The notes: generated by a model not told the origin, from the letters alone. DNA of 64,000 nucleotides from Paraburkholderia caffeinilytica (GCF_003368325.1 NZ_CP031467.1:2046001-2110000); one strand, 5' to 3'. Shown: positions 10,537 to 21,883, counted from the stretch's first letter. Made by a program: numbers and translations.

Positions 10537-11966
10537 CACGAGCCCTGTCCCAAGCTATTCCAGTACGGTGCGAACACGTGCGCGGACAGCGCGTAGCCGA
10601 TGGCGATATTGACCGCGACACCTGCTGTGAAGGCCAGGAACGGCTTCAGGCCGGTGGCCGTCAGCGAGCGCAGGCGCGTGGTCAGCCCGATACTCAGGAA
10701 ACAGAATGTGAACGCCCACGTGCGCAAGGCCGTGATCGGCGCGACGAATTCGGGCGTGACGACCTTGCGGTAGTCGACCAGCGAGTAATGGCTGGCGATC
10801 CACGTCACCAGCGCCGACGCGATCACGAAGCCGATCACGAATTTCGGAAAGCGCGCCCAGATCTCACCGACGTTGGCCGTCGCTTTGACGCCGCTGTCCT
10901 GCGATTCCCAGCGCGTCGTCGCGACGATTGCGAGCACGAACGCCCAGATGCCGATCCAGATATCGCGGCCGACCACCTTCATCAGTGTGAACGCCTGCAG
11001 CGACGCCTCGGGTGCACCGGCAATCGCGCCGCTCGCGTGCTTCGCGAAGTCGCCGTAGGCTTGCGCGGCGGCAATGCCCGCGGCGTCGGCGAATTCGGAC
11101 GTGCCGATCCACGCGCCCGCGACCGCCGTCGAGAGTCCCAGCGAGCGTGACGCGAAGGGCAGTACGAAAATCATCACGATCGCCCACAAGACCACCAGCG
11201 TAATCGCGACCGAAGCCTGTTCGCGCTTGGCCCGCACCGCGCCGGCAATCGCAATCGCCGCCGACACGCCGCACACCGCGCCGCCCACGCCCAACACGGC
11301 GGCGAAACGCCGTTCGAGACCGAGCGCCTTGGCGGCAAAGAAGATCACGAAGAACGTCACGAGCGACACGATGGTCGCCTGCCCGACCGCGACCGGCCCC
11401 GCCCACACGAGCAGGGTGAACGGCAGTGTCGCGCCGAGCAACACGATCCCGACCTTGATATAAAACTCCACGCGCAATCCAGCGGAAAACCATTCGGGCA
11501 ACGTAAACACGTTGGAAATCAGCAGGCCGATCGCCAGCGCCACCAACGGCGGCTCGAGGTTGTACTTCGACGCATTGACCCACGCGCCCAGCGTGAAGAT
11601 CAGCGCCGACACGACGAACAGGATCAGGAACGAGCCCAGGAAAACGCCGACCCGTTGCTTCAACGCGGCGAGGCTCACGCCGAACAGCGCGGCGAACACG
11701 ATGAACAGGGCGACATAATTCGGCAGATGCTTGCCGATGTCCTGCGCGGCCTGTCCGACGCTCGCCCATTTGGCCGGCGCCACCGCCAGCCACTTGATGC
11801 TGCTGCCCGAGGCGAACAGCGCCCACGCAATCACGATCACCAGCAGGCCGATCCAGACGGCCCACCAGTCTTCAGTGGAAAAGAGTCCGCCGCCGTGCGC
11901 GCTATGGCCACTGCGCGGTTCGCCGGGCGCCGCGCCGGTCGGCAACGTCTGGTTGGTGTCGCTCAT
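10536..11966 (-). CDS. YeiH/UPF0324 family putative sulfate or anion exporter
   Basis: The 476-residue protein has about 10-12 hydrophobic segments after a roughly 35-residue polar N-terminus, with the family-typical stretches GVGGAVCGVSAAIAIAGA and WIGTSEFADAAGIAAAQAYG. These match the conserved-hypothetical-698 (YeiH) family of inner-membrane permeases, members of which have been proposed to export sulfate. The start at ATG 11966 (MSDTNQT) is favoured over in-frame codons at 11996 and 12080 because the extra residues are not membrane-like. The substrate is not demonstrable here. The 3' end overlaps a small Cys-rich ORF. Confidence 0.8.
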   Translation of the reverse strand: MSDTNQTLPTGAAPGEPRSGHSAHGGGLFSTEDWWAVWIGLLVIVIAWALFASGSSIKWLAVAPAKWASVGQAAQDIGKHLPNYVALFIVFAALFGVSLAALKQRVGVFLGSFLILFVVSALIFTLGAWVNASKYNLEPPLVALAIGLLISNVFTLPEWFSAGLRVEFYIKVGIVLLGATLPFTLLVWAGPVAVGQATIVSLVTFFVIFFAAKALGLERRFAAVLGVGGAVCGVSAAIAIAGAVRAKREQASVAITLVVLWAIVMIFVLPFASRSLGLSTAVAGAWIGTSEFADAAGIAAAQAYGDFAKHASGAIAGAPEASLQAFTLMKVVGRDIWIGIWAFVLAIVATTRWESQDSGVKATANVGEIWARFPKFVIGFVIASALVTWIASHYSLVDYRKVVTPEFVAPITALRTWAFTFCFLSIGLTTRLRSLTATGLKPFLAFTAGVAVNIAIGYALSAHVFAPYWNSLGQGS

Positions 11967-12136
11967 CGCAAATGCCCCGAGGAAGTTGAGGTGCATCGGC
12001 GCGCGATTTTTGAGTTTTGCCTGAAGATGCGCCGATTCGGCGAAATATAGGCGAGCGGGGGCGCAAAACGAAACGACCATTCGCTCTATGAATATGACTC
12101 AAAGAAGTAATGCCGCGAAGCGCTCGGCAATGGGCG

Positions 12137-14383
12137 TCAGATGTCGAGCGGATCGACTTCGAGATTCCAGCGCAGCACGCCTTTCAGGCTCCGCAGCATC
12201 GGTTGCCATGCGCGCAAGGTGGCCTGCAACGCGGCCCGCGACGCACTTTCGATCAGCAATTGCGCCCGATGCACGTGCATCACCTTGACGATGGTGAGCG
12301 GCACGGCGTCATAGACCGTTACGCGCCCGGCGGCCGGGATCTCCGTCAGCGCGGCGGCGGCCTGCTGCAGGAAAGCGAGCGCGGCTTCGAGCGTGCGGCC
12401 TTCGGCGCGCAGCAAAGCCTGATAGGCGAACGGCGGCAGATGGGCGTCGCGCCGCTCGGCCAGTGTTGAATTGGCAAAACCGACGTAGTCGTGCCGCCCC
12501 AGCGCGTGATACAGCGCATGGCGCGGATAGCGCGTCTGCACCAGCACTTCACCCGGCAAACCGGCACGGCCCGCGCGGCCGCTCACTTGCATCAATTGCG
12601 CGAAGAGACGTTCGCTCGCACGGAAGTCGTGTGAAAACAGGGCGGTGTCGGCGTTCAGCACGCCCACCAGCGACACCCGCTGGAAGTCGTGGCCCTTCGC
12701 GATCATCTGCGTGCCGACGAGAATGTCGACTTCGCCGGCGTGGACATCGGAAAACAGCGCCTGCGCGCTGCCTTTGCGGCGCGTGCTGTCGGCGTCGATG
12801 CGCAGCACGCGGGCGCCGGGCACCGCGCTTGCCAGCGTTTCTTCGACACGTTGCGTGCCGCGGCCCATCGGCGCGATATCGACATTGCCGCACTCCGGGC
12901 ACGAGCGCGGAATGCGCGATTCCCAACCGCAATGGTGGCAGCGTAGCGCGCGCTCGGGCTTGTGCAACACGACGTAGGCGCTGCAACGCGGACAACCGGC
13001 CACCCAGCCACAGGCGTCGCAGGCAAGCTGCGGCGCGTAACCGCGCCGATTCAGGAACACGAGACTTTGCTCGCCGCGCTCGAGCCGCGCCTTCATCGCC
13101 GCGATCAGCGGCCCGGACAAACCCTCCACCGAGGCTCGCCCGCGTCGCCGCTCCTCTTCCAGATCGATCAGCCTGACGGTCGGCAGGACGGCCTCGGCGA
13201 CGGCACGGCGCGACAGCGTGAGACGCTTGTAGCGCCCCTGATCCGCCTGCCACCAGCTTTCCAGCGACGGCGTGGCCGAACCGAGCACAACCGGCAACCC
13301 GAGTTGCTTGGCGCGGTAGATCGCCAGATCGCGCGCCGAATAGCGCAAGCCTTCCTGCTGCTTGTAGGCCGGATCGTGTTCCTCGTCGACCACGATGATC
13401 GCCAGTTTCGGTAGCGACGCGAGCACCGCCAGCCGGGTGCCGAGCACGATGCGAGCTCGCCCGGTGTGGGCGGCGAACCAGTTGCGGGCGCGTTCGCCTT
13501 CCGCGAGACCGCTGTGCAGCGTGACGATCGAGGTGCCTTCGAGCGCGGCAAAGCGCGCACGGAAGGCCGACTCGAACTGCGGCGTCAGATTGATTTCCGG
13601 GACGAGGACGAGGGCTTGCGCGCCGGGCTTCGCCGCCAGAATCTCGGCCAGCGCGCGCAGATACACTTCGGTCTTGCCGCTGCCTGTCACGCCGTGCAGC
13701 AGGAACGGCGCGAAGCCGTTCGCGTCGCGGATCGCTTCGACCGCGCTCGCCTGTTCGTCGGTGAGGGTGGGCAGGACGGGTGCGGGCGTATCCGGCGATG
13801 CAGGGGTGGCGAGCGCCTCGGCGGCTTCGACCACCTCCAGCGCAACCCAGCCTTCAGCCTGCCAGGCGTCCAAGGTTGCGATGGCTTTGGGATGGAGCGC
13901 GCGAACGTCGGCGGCGATCAGAAATTCGGCTTCTGCCAAAGCCTGAGCAAGCTTGCGCAGCGCGCTTGCGCGCGCAGGCAAGGTGTTCGGCAATGCGGCG
14001 CGACCCTTTGCCGTCAAGCTGTAGCGTTCTTCCGGTGCGAACAGGCGCGACCAGCGCGAGGCGTCACGCAGGGCTTGCGGCAAAGCGGGCAGCGCCACTT
14101 CGCCGAGACCCCGTTGATAGTAGTCGGCAGCGAAGGCGGTCAAAGCCAGCCATTCGGCCGACACCGGCGGGCAGGCGGAACACACATGGTTGACCGCTCG
14201 CAGGCGATCGACGGGTACGTCACTGTGAGTGGTCACTTCGCATACGAGACCGACCACATGGCGCTTGCCGAACGGCACACTCACCAGCATGCCCGGCGCA
14301 ACGCGCTCGGGCGTGTCGCAGCGGTAGTCGAATAAAGTCGGCAATGGATGATCCAACGCGACGCGGACGAACACTTCACTCAC
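12137..14383 (-). CDS. priA: primosomal protein N' (replication restart helicase PriA)
   Basis: The 748-residue protein is a 3'-to-5' superfamily 2 DNA helicase that reloads the replisome at collapsed forks. Visible motifs are Walker A GVTGSGKTEVYL, the DEEH box in VVDEEHDPAYKQQEGLRY, and a zinc-binding insertion with paired cysteines (CDACGWVAGCPRC, CHHCGW, CPECGN), all diagnostic of PriA. There is no in-frame ATG near the 5' end; GTG at 14383 gives the expected SEVFVRVALDHPLPTLFDY N-terminus, while a TTG at 14446 would add 21 residues. It diverges from no gene; hemE lies upstream on the same strand across a gap of about 460 bp that contains a DnaA box. Confidence 0.95.
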   Translation of the reverse strand: MSEVFVRVALDHPLPTLFDYRCDTPERVAPGMLVSVPFGKRHVVGLVCEVTTHSDVPVDRLRAVNHVCSACPPVSAEWLALTAFAADYYQRGLGEVALPALPQALRDASRWSRLFAPEERYSLTAKGRAALPNTLPARASALRKLAQALAEAEFLIAADVRALHPKAIATLDAWQAEGWVALEVVEAAEALATPASPDTPAPVLPTLTDEQASAVEAIRDANGFAPFLLHGVTGSGKTEVYLRALAEILAAKPGAQALVLVPEINLTPQFESAFRARFAALEGTSIVTLHSGLAEGERARNWFAAHTGRARIVLGTRLAVLASLPKLAIIVVDEEHDPAYKQQEGLRYSARDLAIYRAKQLGLPVVLGSATPSLESWWQADQGRYKRLTLSRRAVAEAVLPTVRLIDLEEERRRGRASVEGLSGPLIAAMKARLERGEQSLVFLNRRGYAPQLACDACGWVAGCPRCSAYVVLHKPERALRCHHCGWESRIPRSCPECGNVDIAPMGRGTQRVEETLASAVPGARVLRIDADSTRRKGSAQALFSDVHAGEVDILVGTQMIAKGHDFQRVSLVGVLNADTALFSHDFRASERLFAQLMQVSGRAGRAGLPGEVLVQTRYPRHALYHALGRHDYVGFANSTLAERRDAHLPPFAYQALLRAEGRTLEAALAFLQQAAAALTEIPAAGRVTVYDAVPLTIVKVMHVHRAQLLIESASRAALQATLRAWQPMLRSLKGVLRWNLEVDPLDI

Positions 14384-14847
14384 GCGGCGGTGTGGATCGG
14401 TTGAACGGATGCGACATGACGTCGCGTCACGCCGCACATGGCGCAAACGGCGAACTCATCGAAGTTAAAGTAAAACTTCAATTTCCGCGCTAAGTTTTGG
14501 ATTCGGCTGAACAATTGCAATCGGTCCGCTTGCCTGTGGATAACTTTGTTGAGAACTTCGTTCGGATGGGCCAAGAACCGCGCTGGTGCGGCCTTCTGTG
14601 GGATTCCGCACATTTTGTCGCAAAGCCGTGAAACCCTTGCCAGACAAGGCTTAGATCAAATGCGCCTGCAATGTGCAAGGGCTGGGGCACGACGAAAGCT
14701 TCTACCGCGCCGCAGCGTGATCAATGTGTATAAGTCAAGTCTTGACTTTCGCAAGACCGCCATCGGACGGCCCGCCAACTAGTATTTTTCCCTTAGAGCG
14801 AGAGCCCACTTCGCTGCGTCGCAGCAAAAATGACAACGTTTTCGGCG
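14384..14847. other. hemE-priA intergenic region
   Basis: About 460 bp lies between the end of hemE and the start of priA. It contains one consensus DnaA box (separate entry) and AT-richer DNA than its surroundings around 14460-14560. Short ORFs here have no coding character. No terminator with a clear T-tract was found for hemE. Confidence 0.6.
14535..14543 (-). promoter_or_regulatory. consensus DnaA box
   Basis: TGTGGATAA (TTATCCACA on the minus strand) is a perfect 9-mer DnaA box. It lies about 150 bp upstream of the priA start in the hemE-priA gap. A single box may serve transcription control or DnaA titration rather than origin function. Confidence 0.5.
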
Positions 14848-15948
14848 TCAGACTGGTGCATGCGCGCCGCTGCGAATCGCGCGGCTATGACGATGCACTT
14901 CATCCACGAGTTCGGCGACATGCTCCGGCGGCGTGAACTGCGAAATGCCGTGGCCGAGATTGAAAACGTGGCCCGGATGATTACCGAAGCTGTCGAGCAC
15001 GGCGCGTGCCTCCATGCGGATCGATGCCGGCGGCGCAAACAACACCGAAGGATCGATATTGCCTTGCAGGGCCACTTTGCTACCCACGCGCTCGCGCGCC
15101 TTGGCGAGGTTCACGGTCCAGTCGAGACCGACCGCGTCCACGCCGATCTCGGCGATCTCGTCGAGCCACAACCCGCCGCCCTTCGTGAAGGTGATCACCG
15201 GCACTTTTTCGCCGTCGTGATCGCGTTTCAACTGACTCACGACCTGCTGGATGTACTGCAGCGAGAAGCGTTGGTAGACGCCGTCCGCGAGCGCCCCGCC
15301 CCACGTGTCGAAAATCATCACCGCTTGCGCGCCGGCTTCGATCTGCGCATTCAGGTACGCCGCAACCGACTTCGCATTGACGTCGAGAATGCGGTGCATC
15401 AGGTCCGGGCGCGCGTAGAGCATCGACTTGACCGTGCGGAAGTCCGCCGAACCGCCGCCTTCGACCATGTAGCACGCAAGCGTCCAAGGGCTGCCTGAAA
15501 AACCGATCAGCGGCACGCGCTGACGGCCTTGCGCGTCGGTCAGCGCCGTGCGGATTTCGCGCACCGCGTCGGTCACGTAGCGCAGCGTGGCGTCGATATC
15601 GGGGACTGCGAGGCGCGCCACATCGTCTTCCGTGCGCACCGGCCGGGCGAATGTCGGCCCCTCGCCGGCCACGAATTCCAGACCCAGGCCCATGGCGTCC
15701 GGCACGGTCAGGATGTCCGAGAAGAGGATCGCGGCGTCGAGCGGGTAGCGCTCGAGCGGCTGCAGCGTGACTTCCGTTGCGTACGCCGGATTCTTCGCCA
15801 GACCGAGGAAACTGCCCGCGCGACCCCGCGTGGCGTTGTATTCCGGCAGGTAGCGGCCAGCCTGCCGCATCAGCCAGATCGGCGTGTAGTCGGTCGGCTG
15901 GCGCAGCAGCGCGCGCAGGAAAGTGTCGTTCAGGAGTTTATGGGCCAC
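14848..15948 (-). CDS. hemE: uroporphyrinogen III decarboxylase
   Basis: This 366-residue enzyme decarboxylates uroporphyrinogen III to coproporphyrinogen III in heme biosynthesis. The N-terminal motif [15 protein letters not shown] and the internal [16 protein letters not shown] are the two PROSITE-type signatures of the family; the Asp of [12 protein letters not shown] is the expected catalytic carboxylate. A GTG at 15948 gives the usual [17 protein letters not shown] start; a TTG at 15969 would add seven residues not typical of homologues. It is cytoplasmic and homodimeric in characterised species. Neighbouring priA is co-oriented but unrelated in function. Confidence 0.96.
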   Translation of the reverse strand: MAHKLLNDTFLRALLRQPTDYTPIWLMRQAGRYLPEYNATRGRAGSFLGLAKNPAYATEVTLQPLERYPLDAAILFSDILTVPDAMGLGLEFVAGEGPTFARPVRTEDDVARLAVPDIDATLRYVTDAVREIRTALTDAQGRQRVPLIGFSGSPWTLACYMVEGGGSADFRTVKSMLYARPDLMHRILDVNAKSVAAYLNAQIEAGAQAVMIFDTWGGALADGVYQRFSLQYIQQVVSQLKRDHDGEKVPVITFTKGGGLWLDEIAEIGVDAVGLDWTVNLAKARERVGSKVALQGNIDPSVLFAPPASIRMEARAVLDSFGNHPGHVFNLGHGISQFTPPEHVAELVDEVHRHSRAIRSGAHAPV

Positions 15949-16166
15949 GTTGCGTACGACTGAAGGCAAAGGAGCATTTTACCGGACCCGGCTCGCCGCA
16001 TCGCGCTTGATGCGGGCAATAACTGTGGCGGATCTGGCGTGCGGCCGGCTTTTTTGCCGCCTGGTGCGGCGCCGTGACTCAGCTGAACGGCCAATGTTCA
16101 AGCGCAGATTGCCGGGCTATCATCCGACGGCCTTACCAAACAATTACGCATAACCAAGGAACCTCG

Positions 16167-16958
16167 ATGAACAAGGCAGCACTCGCACTGTTCGGCGTTT
16201 TGGCCAGTGTTTTGATGCACGCAGGCGCGGCCCAGGCGCAGACCGCCGCCGCTACGCCCTCGCGGCTCGACGAAATCCTCACGCGCGGCACGCTGCGCGC
16301 CTGCACGACCGGCGACTACAAGCCCTACTCGTTTTACAAGGCGGACGGCCAGTTCGAAGGCATCGACATCGAGATGACCGAGTCGCTCGCCAAATCGCTC
16401 GGCGTAAAGGCGGAATTCGTCAAGACGTCCTGGCCCAACCTGATGAACGACTTCGTTGCGAAATGCGACGTCGGCGTGGGCGGCGTTTCACCAACGCTCG
16501 AGCGCCAGAAGCGCGCGTTTTTCACGCAGGCGTACATGGTCGACGGCAAGACGCCGATTGTCCGGTGCGACGACGTCGACAAGTATCAGACCGTGGCGCA
16601 AATCGATCAGCCGGCAACCCGCGTGATCGTCAATCCGGGCGGCACCAACGAGCGTTTTGCCAAGCAGTATTTTCCGCATGCGAACCTGACCGTCTATCCG
16701 GACAACGTGACGATCTTCAAACAGATCCTCGCCGGCAAGGCCGATGTGATGGTGACGGACGCGTCGGAGACCCTGTTGCAACAGAAGCTGAATCCGGGCC
16801 TTTGCTCGGTGCATCCGGACAAACCCTTCCAGTACGGCGAGAAGGCCTGGCTGCTGCCGCGCGGTGATGTCGCCTTCCAGCAATACGTCGATCAGTGGTT
16901 GCACCTTGCGCGCGCCACAGGCGAATATCAGGCGATCTCGGATAAGTGGCTGAAGTAA
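16167..16958 (+). CDS. periplasmic solute-binding protein family 3, cyclohexadienyl dehydratase (PheC)-like
   Basis: The 263-residue protein has a signal peptide (MNKAALALFGVLASVLMHAGAAQA, cleavage near residue 24) and a family 3 solute-binding fold. Segments TTGDYKPYSF, FEGIDIEMTESLAKSLG, VNPGGTNERFA and ADVMVTDASET closely resemble periplasmic cyclohexadienyl/arogenate dehydratase PheC, which derives from this fold and makes phenylpyruvate or phenylalanine. A true amino acid binding protein is the alternative; no ABC permease is adjacent, which favours the enzyme reading. ATG 16167 is preceded by AAGGAA at 16156-16161. An upstream in-frame extension to 16074 has no signal sequence and was rejected. 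Confidence 0.75.
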   Translation: MNKAALALFGVLASVLMHAGAAQAQTAAATPSRLDEILTRGTLRACTTGDYKPYSFYKADGQFEGIDIEMTESLAKSLGVKAEFVKTSWPNLMNDFVAKCDVGVGGVSPTLERQKRAFFTQAYMVDGKTPIVRCDDVDKYQTVAQIDQPATRVIVNPGGTNERFAKQYFPHANLTVYPDNVTIFKQILAGKADVMVTDASETLLQQKLNPGLCSVHPDKPFQYGEKAWLLPRGDVAFQQYVDQWLHLARATGEYQAISDKWLK

Positions 16959-17502
16959 GGCTGTGGGGTTCGGCCTGCGTCCCGCTCAATTGCAAAAGCA
17001 AGACCACTTGATCGATTAATAGGTCCGCATGGCCGACACAATCATGTAACCAGGCCCAAGGTGTTAAGCGAAACTCGAACAATGGGGGTTGAACACGGGT
17101 CCAACAGTTCGGCCTCTTGCGCGTCGGTGCCCACGCGTGGGGTGTTGCAGCGCAGCGCACGCGTTCACCCGGCAAGTGAGGCCTCCGTAACGCTGGAAAA
17201 GCGCTATTAACACGGCCAATCCACCCGGAAAAAGATGAGCATGCAACCATTTCATGCGGAATCGACTGAACGGATTACGCCGCAATATGCGTCGCGAATA
17301 GCATCAATCAGGCGTATGAAATTGCCCAACAGTCATCGGTAAAAATTACGTTTAAAACGTTTCTGATTGGAAATAAGTCCCGCGACGCCTTATCTGGCGG
17401 GCGTTACAACCTGAAACACTTTGTTACCGCGCTCGTAGGTTAATTCGCCCACAATGCCTCAACGGTTTCAACACGGATGTGGCTGGGTGCGTGGTGTGAG
17501 CG
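16959..17502. other. gene-free stretch upstream of the candidate small RNA
   Basis: No ORF in this 540-bp stretch has coding character or a ribosome binding site. Minus-strand reading frames at 16717-17250 and 17064-17285 overlap the PheC-like gene or have a composition unlike neighbouring genes. I see no terminator, tRNA or repeat here. Confidence 0.5.
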
Positions 17503-17669
17503 GATACAATGCACTTGCCGGTCGGCGCATGCCGAAGCCCTGTAAAGGGGCATCCCTGCTGGGGCCGTAGTCGGCGCAGGGTCGTCGTCTCAGTCGGTTC
17601 CTTCTTTGGTCTCCTCGCGCTAACCCCGTAGCGTGTGGTTTTTAGCGGGCTCCAGGCCCGCTTTTTTTT
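17503..17669 (+). ncRNA. candidate structured small RNA with intrinsic terminator
   Basis: A -10-like TACAAT at 17505-17510 is followed by about 150 nt that can form successive hairpins: CGGC-GCAT-GCCG (17523-17534), a GCCCT/AGGGGC arm (17537-17551), CCCTGC/GCAGGG enclosing GCCG/CGGC (17554-17581), CGCTA/TAGCG (17618-17633), and a terminator AGCGGGC/GCCCGCT (17644-17662) with eight Ts. No ORF precedes the terminator on this strand for more than 650 bp, so it most simply ends a non-coding transcript. I could not match it to 4.5S, tmRNA or RNase P RNA; the ends do not pair as in classical 6S RNA. No clear -35 box is visible. Confidence 0.5.
17644..17669 (+). terminator. intrinsic terminator of the candidate small RNA
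   Basis: A 7-bp GC-rich stem (17644-17650 with 17656-17662), 5-nt loop TCCAG, then a run of Ts to 17669. Strong plus-strand terminator. Confidence 0.85.
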
Positions 17670-17783
17670 CGCCCGGTCAAACGTTTGCGCGCTCCTCGGC
17701 GGGTCAATTTTCGGCTTTTCTGCCGCGCATTTTCCCGCTCACGAGTTCATTCCATAGCAAACGGTTTTCCTCAGCATGTCGGC

Positions 17784-17813
17784 CGGCGCCGTGCGAATAT
17801 TCGCACGGCGCCG
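17784..17813. repeat. 30-bp perfect palindrome downstream of the acyl-CoA synthetase gene
   Basis: 15-nt arms (17784-17798 and 17799-17813) are perfectly complementary with no spacer, centred on GAATATTC. It lies 14 bp past the stop codon of the minus-strand acyl-CoA synthetase gene. There is no T-tract, so it could stabilise the mRNA 3' end or be a protein-binding site rather than an intrinsic terminator. Confidence 0.6.
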
Positions 17814-17827
17814 AACCCGCGTGGCCG

Positions 17828-19558
17828 TCAGGCCGTCTTGTCTTCCTGCACCTTCAATTCGCTGATCATCCGTTCGCGCATGACGAATTTCTGCACCTTG
17901 CCGGTCACCGTCATTGGCAATTCATCGACGAAGCGGATGTACTTCGGCACCTTGTAGTGCGCGATCTGGCCCTGGCAGAACTGCTGGATGTCCTCTGCTG
18001 TCGCCTGCTCTCCTGCACGCAACACGATCCACGCGCACACTTCCTCGCCGTACTTCGCGTCGGGCACGCCGAAGACCTGCACGCTCTGAATTTTCGGATG
18101 ACGGAATAAAAACTCTTCAATCTCGCGCGGGTAGATGTTTTCGCCGCCCCGAATCAGCATGTCCTTCAGGCGGCCGACGATGTTGCAATAGCCTTCGGCA
18201 TCCAGCGTCGCCAGATCCCCGGTATGCATCCAGCCGTCGACGATGCTTTCCCGCGTCTTCGCTTCGTCCCCCCAGTAGCCTTGCATCACCGAATAGCCCT
18301 TGGTGCACAGTTCGCCCGTCTCGCCGACCGGCACGATCGCGCCGAGCGGATCGACGATCTTTACCTCCAGATGTGGCTGGATACGGCCGACCGTCGTGGT
18401 GCGCTTGTCGAGCGGATCGGTAGTCGAACTCTGGAAGGACACCGGGCTGGTCTCCGTCATGCCGTACGCGATCGTGATCTCGTTCAGATGCATCTTCGAG
18501 ACGACTTTCTTCATCGTCTCGATCGGGCACGGCGAACCGGCCATGATCCCGGTGCGCAGGCGCGAGAAGTCGTAAGTGGCGAAGTTCGGATGATCGAGTT
18601 CGGCGATAAACATCGTCGGCACCCCGTGCAGCGCCGTGCATTGCTCTTCGGCGACGGCGGCCAGGGTGGCGGCTGGATCGAAGCCCTCGCCTGGAAACAC
18701 CATATTCGCACCGGCCGACACGCACGCCAGCACCGCCAGCACCATGCCGAAGCAGTGATAGAGCGGGACGGGAATGCACAGGCCGTCCTGCTCCGTCAGA
18801 CGCATCGCCATCGCGATATAGCGGGCGTTGTTGACGACATTCCTGTGGGTCAGGGTCGCGCCCTTCGGGTTGCCCGTCGTGCCGCTGGTGAACTGAATGT
18901 TGATTGCATCGTGAGAGGACAGCGTCGCGCCGATGGCGTCGAGCTTCGCGACGTCGAGTGTTGCGCGGCCCTGCTCGATCACGTCGGAGAAGGTCAGCAT
19001 GCCGGGCGTTTCCGTGTCGCACATGCGGATCACAAAGCGCAGATCGGGCAAGCGAGCGGCGCGCAGTTCGCCGGGGGCTTGCGTTGCCAATTCCGGCGCG
19101 AGCTCCTGCAGCATCTCAAGGTACATCGACGTCTTGAAACGCTCTGCGGCAATGATCGCCTTGCAGCCCACCTTGTTCAACGCGTACTCGAGTTCGGCGA
19201 GCCGGTAAGCCGGGTTGATGTTGACCAGCACGGCGCCGATGCGTGCCGTCGCGAACTGGGTGAGCAACCATTCCACCCGGTTCGGCGACCAGATGCCGAC
19301 ACGGTCGCCTTTCACGATGCCGAGCGCGAGGAGCCCGGCCGCCAGCACGTCGATTTCTTCGGCAAATTCCTTCCACGTCCAGCGGATTCCTTGCTCACGA
19401 AACACCACGGCCGGGCGGTCAGGGAAACGCGCCGCAGTGTCGCGCAGAAACTGGGCTACCGGCGCTTCACTCAACGGGATCTCGGTCGATCCACGAACAT
19501 ACGACAGGTTGTCCTTGGGTTCGATGAGTGCACCTTCGCCTGACATGTGGGTTGCCAT
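17828..19558 (-). CDS. AMP-forming acyl-CoA synthetase (fatty-acyl/medium-chain type)
   Basis: The 576-residue enzyme belongs to the ANL adenylate-forming superfamily: it activates a carboxylic acid with ATP to an acyl adenylate and then makes the CoA thioester. Motifs are the P-loop [18 protein letters not shown] (near residue 220), YGMTETSP (near 365), the hinge-region GWMHTGDLA and [20 protein letters not shown], and the C-terminal catalytic Lys in [11 protein letters not shown]. The N-terminal domain resembles FadD3/AcsM-like acyl-CoA synthetases of beta-oxidation. ATG at 19558; a second Met four codons in is possible. It stands alone, so the acid used cannot be inferred from context. Confidence 0.88.
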   Translation of the reverse strand: MATHMSGEGALIEPKDNLSYVRGSTEIPLSEAPVAQFLRDTAARFPDRPAVVFREQGIRWTWKEFAEEIDVLAAGLLALGIVKGDRVGIWSPNRVEWLLTQFATARIGAVLVNINPAYRLAELEYALNKVGCKAIIAAERFKTSMYLEMLQELAPELATQAPGELRAARLPDLRFVIRMCDTETPGMLTFSDVIEQGRATLDVAKLDAIGATLSSHDAINIQFTSGTTGNPKGATLTHRNVVNNARYIAMAMRLTEQDGLCIPVPLYHCFGMVLAVLACVSAGANMVFPGEGFDPAATLAAVAEEQCTALHGVPTMFIAELDHPNFATYDFSRLRTGIMAGSPCPIETMKKVVSKMHLNEITIAYGMTETSPVSFQSSTTDPLDKRTTTVGRIQPHLEVKIVDPLGAIVPVGETGELCTKGYSVMQGYWGDEAKTRESIVDGWMHTGDLATLDAEGYCNIVGRLKDMLIRGGENIYPREIEEFLFRHPKIQSVQVFGVPDAKYGEEVCAWIVLRAGEQATAEDIQQFCQGQIAHYKVPKYIRFVDELPMTVTGKVQKFVMRERMISELKVQEDKTA

Positions 19559-19752
19559 GGTGTTGTCTCCGTGAGCGGAACCTCGCCCAGTCTATTGAAA
19601 TGAAATTGAAATCGATTGTGCCACCGGCGTGTGTCGGTACGGCATCAAGTGTTACCCGCAGCGCATTGGCAGCGGCAGGACTCGCCTCGACTGCTTATCG
19701 CCCAATCTGAGCACATGATTTTGCTGACCTTTCCGTAAACGTCAAGTGAAGG

Positions 19753-19782
19753 TCAAAAAAAAGCAGCCACGAAGGCTGCTTT
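19753..19782 (-). terminator. intrinsic terminator of the atp operon
   Basis: GCAGCC (19763-19768) and GGCTGC (19774-19779) form a 6-bp stem, extended by A-T pairs, that on the minus strand is followed by eight Ts (A-run 19755-19762). It lies about 20 bp past the atpC stop. Confidence 0.9.
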
Positions 19783-19800
19783 CTTTCTGATACGTATTGC

Positions 19801-20226
19801 TTAGTTCTGACCGCGCAGCTTGCGCAGACGCTGGATCGCAGCGAGTTGAGCCGTCGCGTACGCCAGTTCCGCTTGCGCGGTGGCGTATTCGAGGTTCGAA
19901 CCCGTATTCTGCAGCGCTTCTTCCGCACGCTTGCGTGCATCTTCGGCCTTGGCTTCGTCGAGATCCTTGCCGCGGATCGCCGTGTCGGCGAGAACCGTCA
20001 CAGCGCCAGGCTGGATTTCGAGGATGCCGCCAGCGACGAACACAAACTCTTCTTCGCCGTTTTCAGCTTCGATGCGCACCGCACCCGGACGAATCCGCGT
20101 GATGAGCGGCGTGTGGCCCGGCAGAATGCCGAGTTCACCTGCTTCGCCCGGCAGCGCGACGAACTTCGCCTGGCCCGAGAAGATCTGCTCTTCCGCGCTG
20201 ACGACGTCTACTTTAATGGTTGCCAT
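19801..20226 (-). CDS. atpC: ATP synthase F1 subunit epsilon
   Basis: The 141-residue protein is the epsilon subunit of the central rotor stalk, linking gamma to the c-ring and inhibiting ATP hydrolysis. The N-terminal beta-sandwich ([45 protein letters not shown]) is diagnostic; the C-terminal helical hairpin follows from about residue 88. The ATG at 20226 has AGGAG before it. The reading frame extends upstream through the hairpin repeat at 20251-20286, but those residues are not conserved. Last gene of the atp operon. Confidence 0.97.
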   Translation of the reverse strand: MATIKVDVVSAEEQIFSGQAKFVALPGEAGELGILPGHTPLITRIRPGAVRIEAENGEEEFVFVAGGILEIQPGAVTVLADTAIRGKDLDEAKAEDARKRAEEALQNTGSNLEYATAQAELAYATAQLAAIQRLRKLRGQN

Positions 20227-20250
20227 ATCGACTCCTGTGGCGACCAGAGC

Positions 20251-20286
20251 TGGCGCTTTGGCGCTTACTCGGGTCCCATGCAAAGC
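20251..20286 (-). repeat. atp operon hairpin repeat, copy A
   Basis: A GCGC-loop-GCGC hairpin is followed (plus-strand sense) by TTACTCGGGTCCCATGCAAAGC. It lies 25 bp upstream of the atpC start, between atpD and atpC, and matches copies B, C and D. Confidence 0.75.
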
Positions 20287-20320
20287 TCGACGAGTGTTAG
20301 CGCTTGTTTCGATCGGCGTG

Positions 20321-20353
20321 AGTGCTTGAGCACTGACTCCGGTCCCACACAGC
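20321..20353 (-). repeat. atp operon hairpin repeat, copy B
   Basis: Stem AGTGCT (20321-20326) pairs with AGCACT (20329-20334) and is followed by GACTCCGGTCCCACACAGC. Relative to copy D the stem sequence differs but pairing is kept, i.e. compensatory change. Confidence 0.65.
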
Positions 20354-20375
20354 GCGCTCTCGTCCCATGCAAGGC
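20351..20375 (-). repeat. atp operon hairpin repeat, copy C (partial)
   Basis: Shortened copy: the self-complementary AGCGCGCT (20351-20358) is followed by CTCGTCCCATGCAAGGC. It overlaps the end of copy B by three bases. Confidence 0.55.
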
Positions 20376-20470
20376 TGGGTTGAGCGCAATAAGAGGCGCC
20401 GTTTTCGCGAAATACTACCGTTTGGCTAGTATTTCAGCGCGAGCGGCGCCCGCTTCGTTACGCCCGACCT

Positions 20471-21883
<1,413 letters not shown>

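Noticed and set aside
17503..17669. 6S RNA identity for the candidate small RNA
   Set aside because: The 5' and 3' ends do not form the long closing stem and central bubble of 6S; a Rfam search would settle it.
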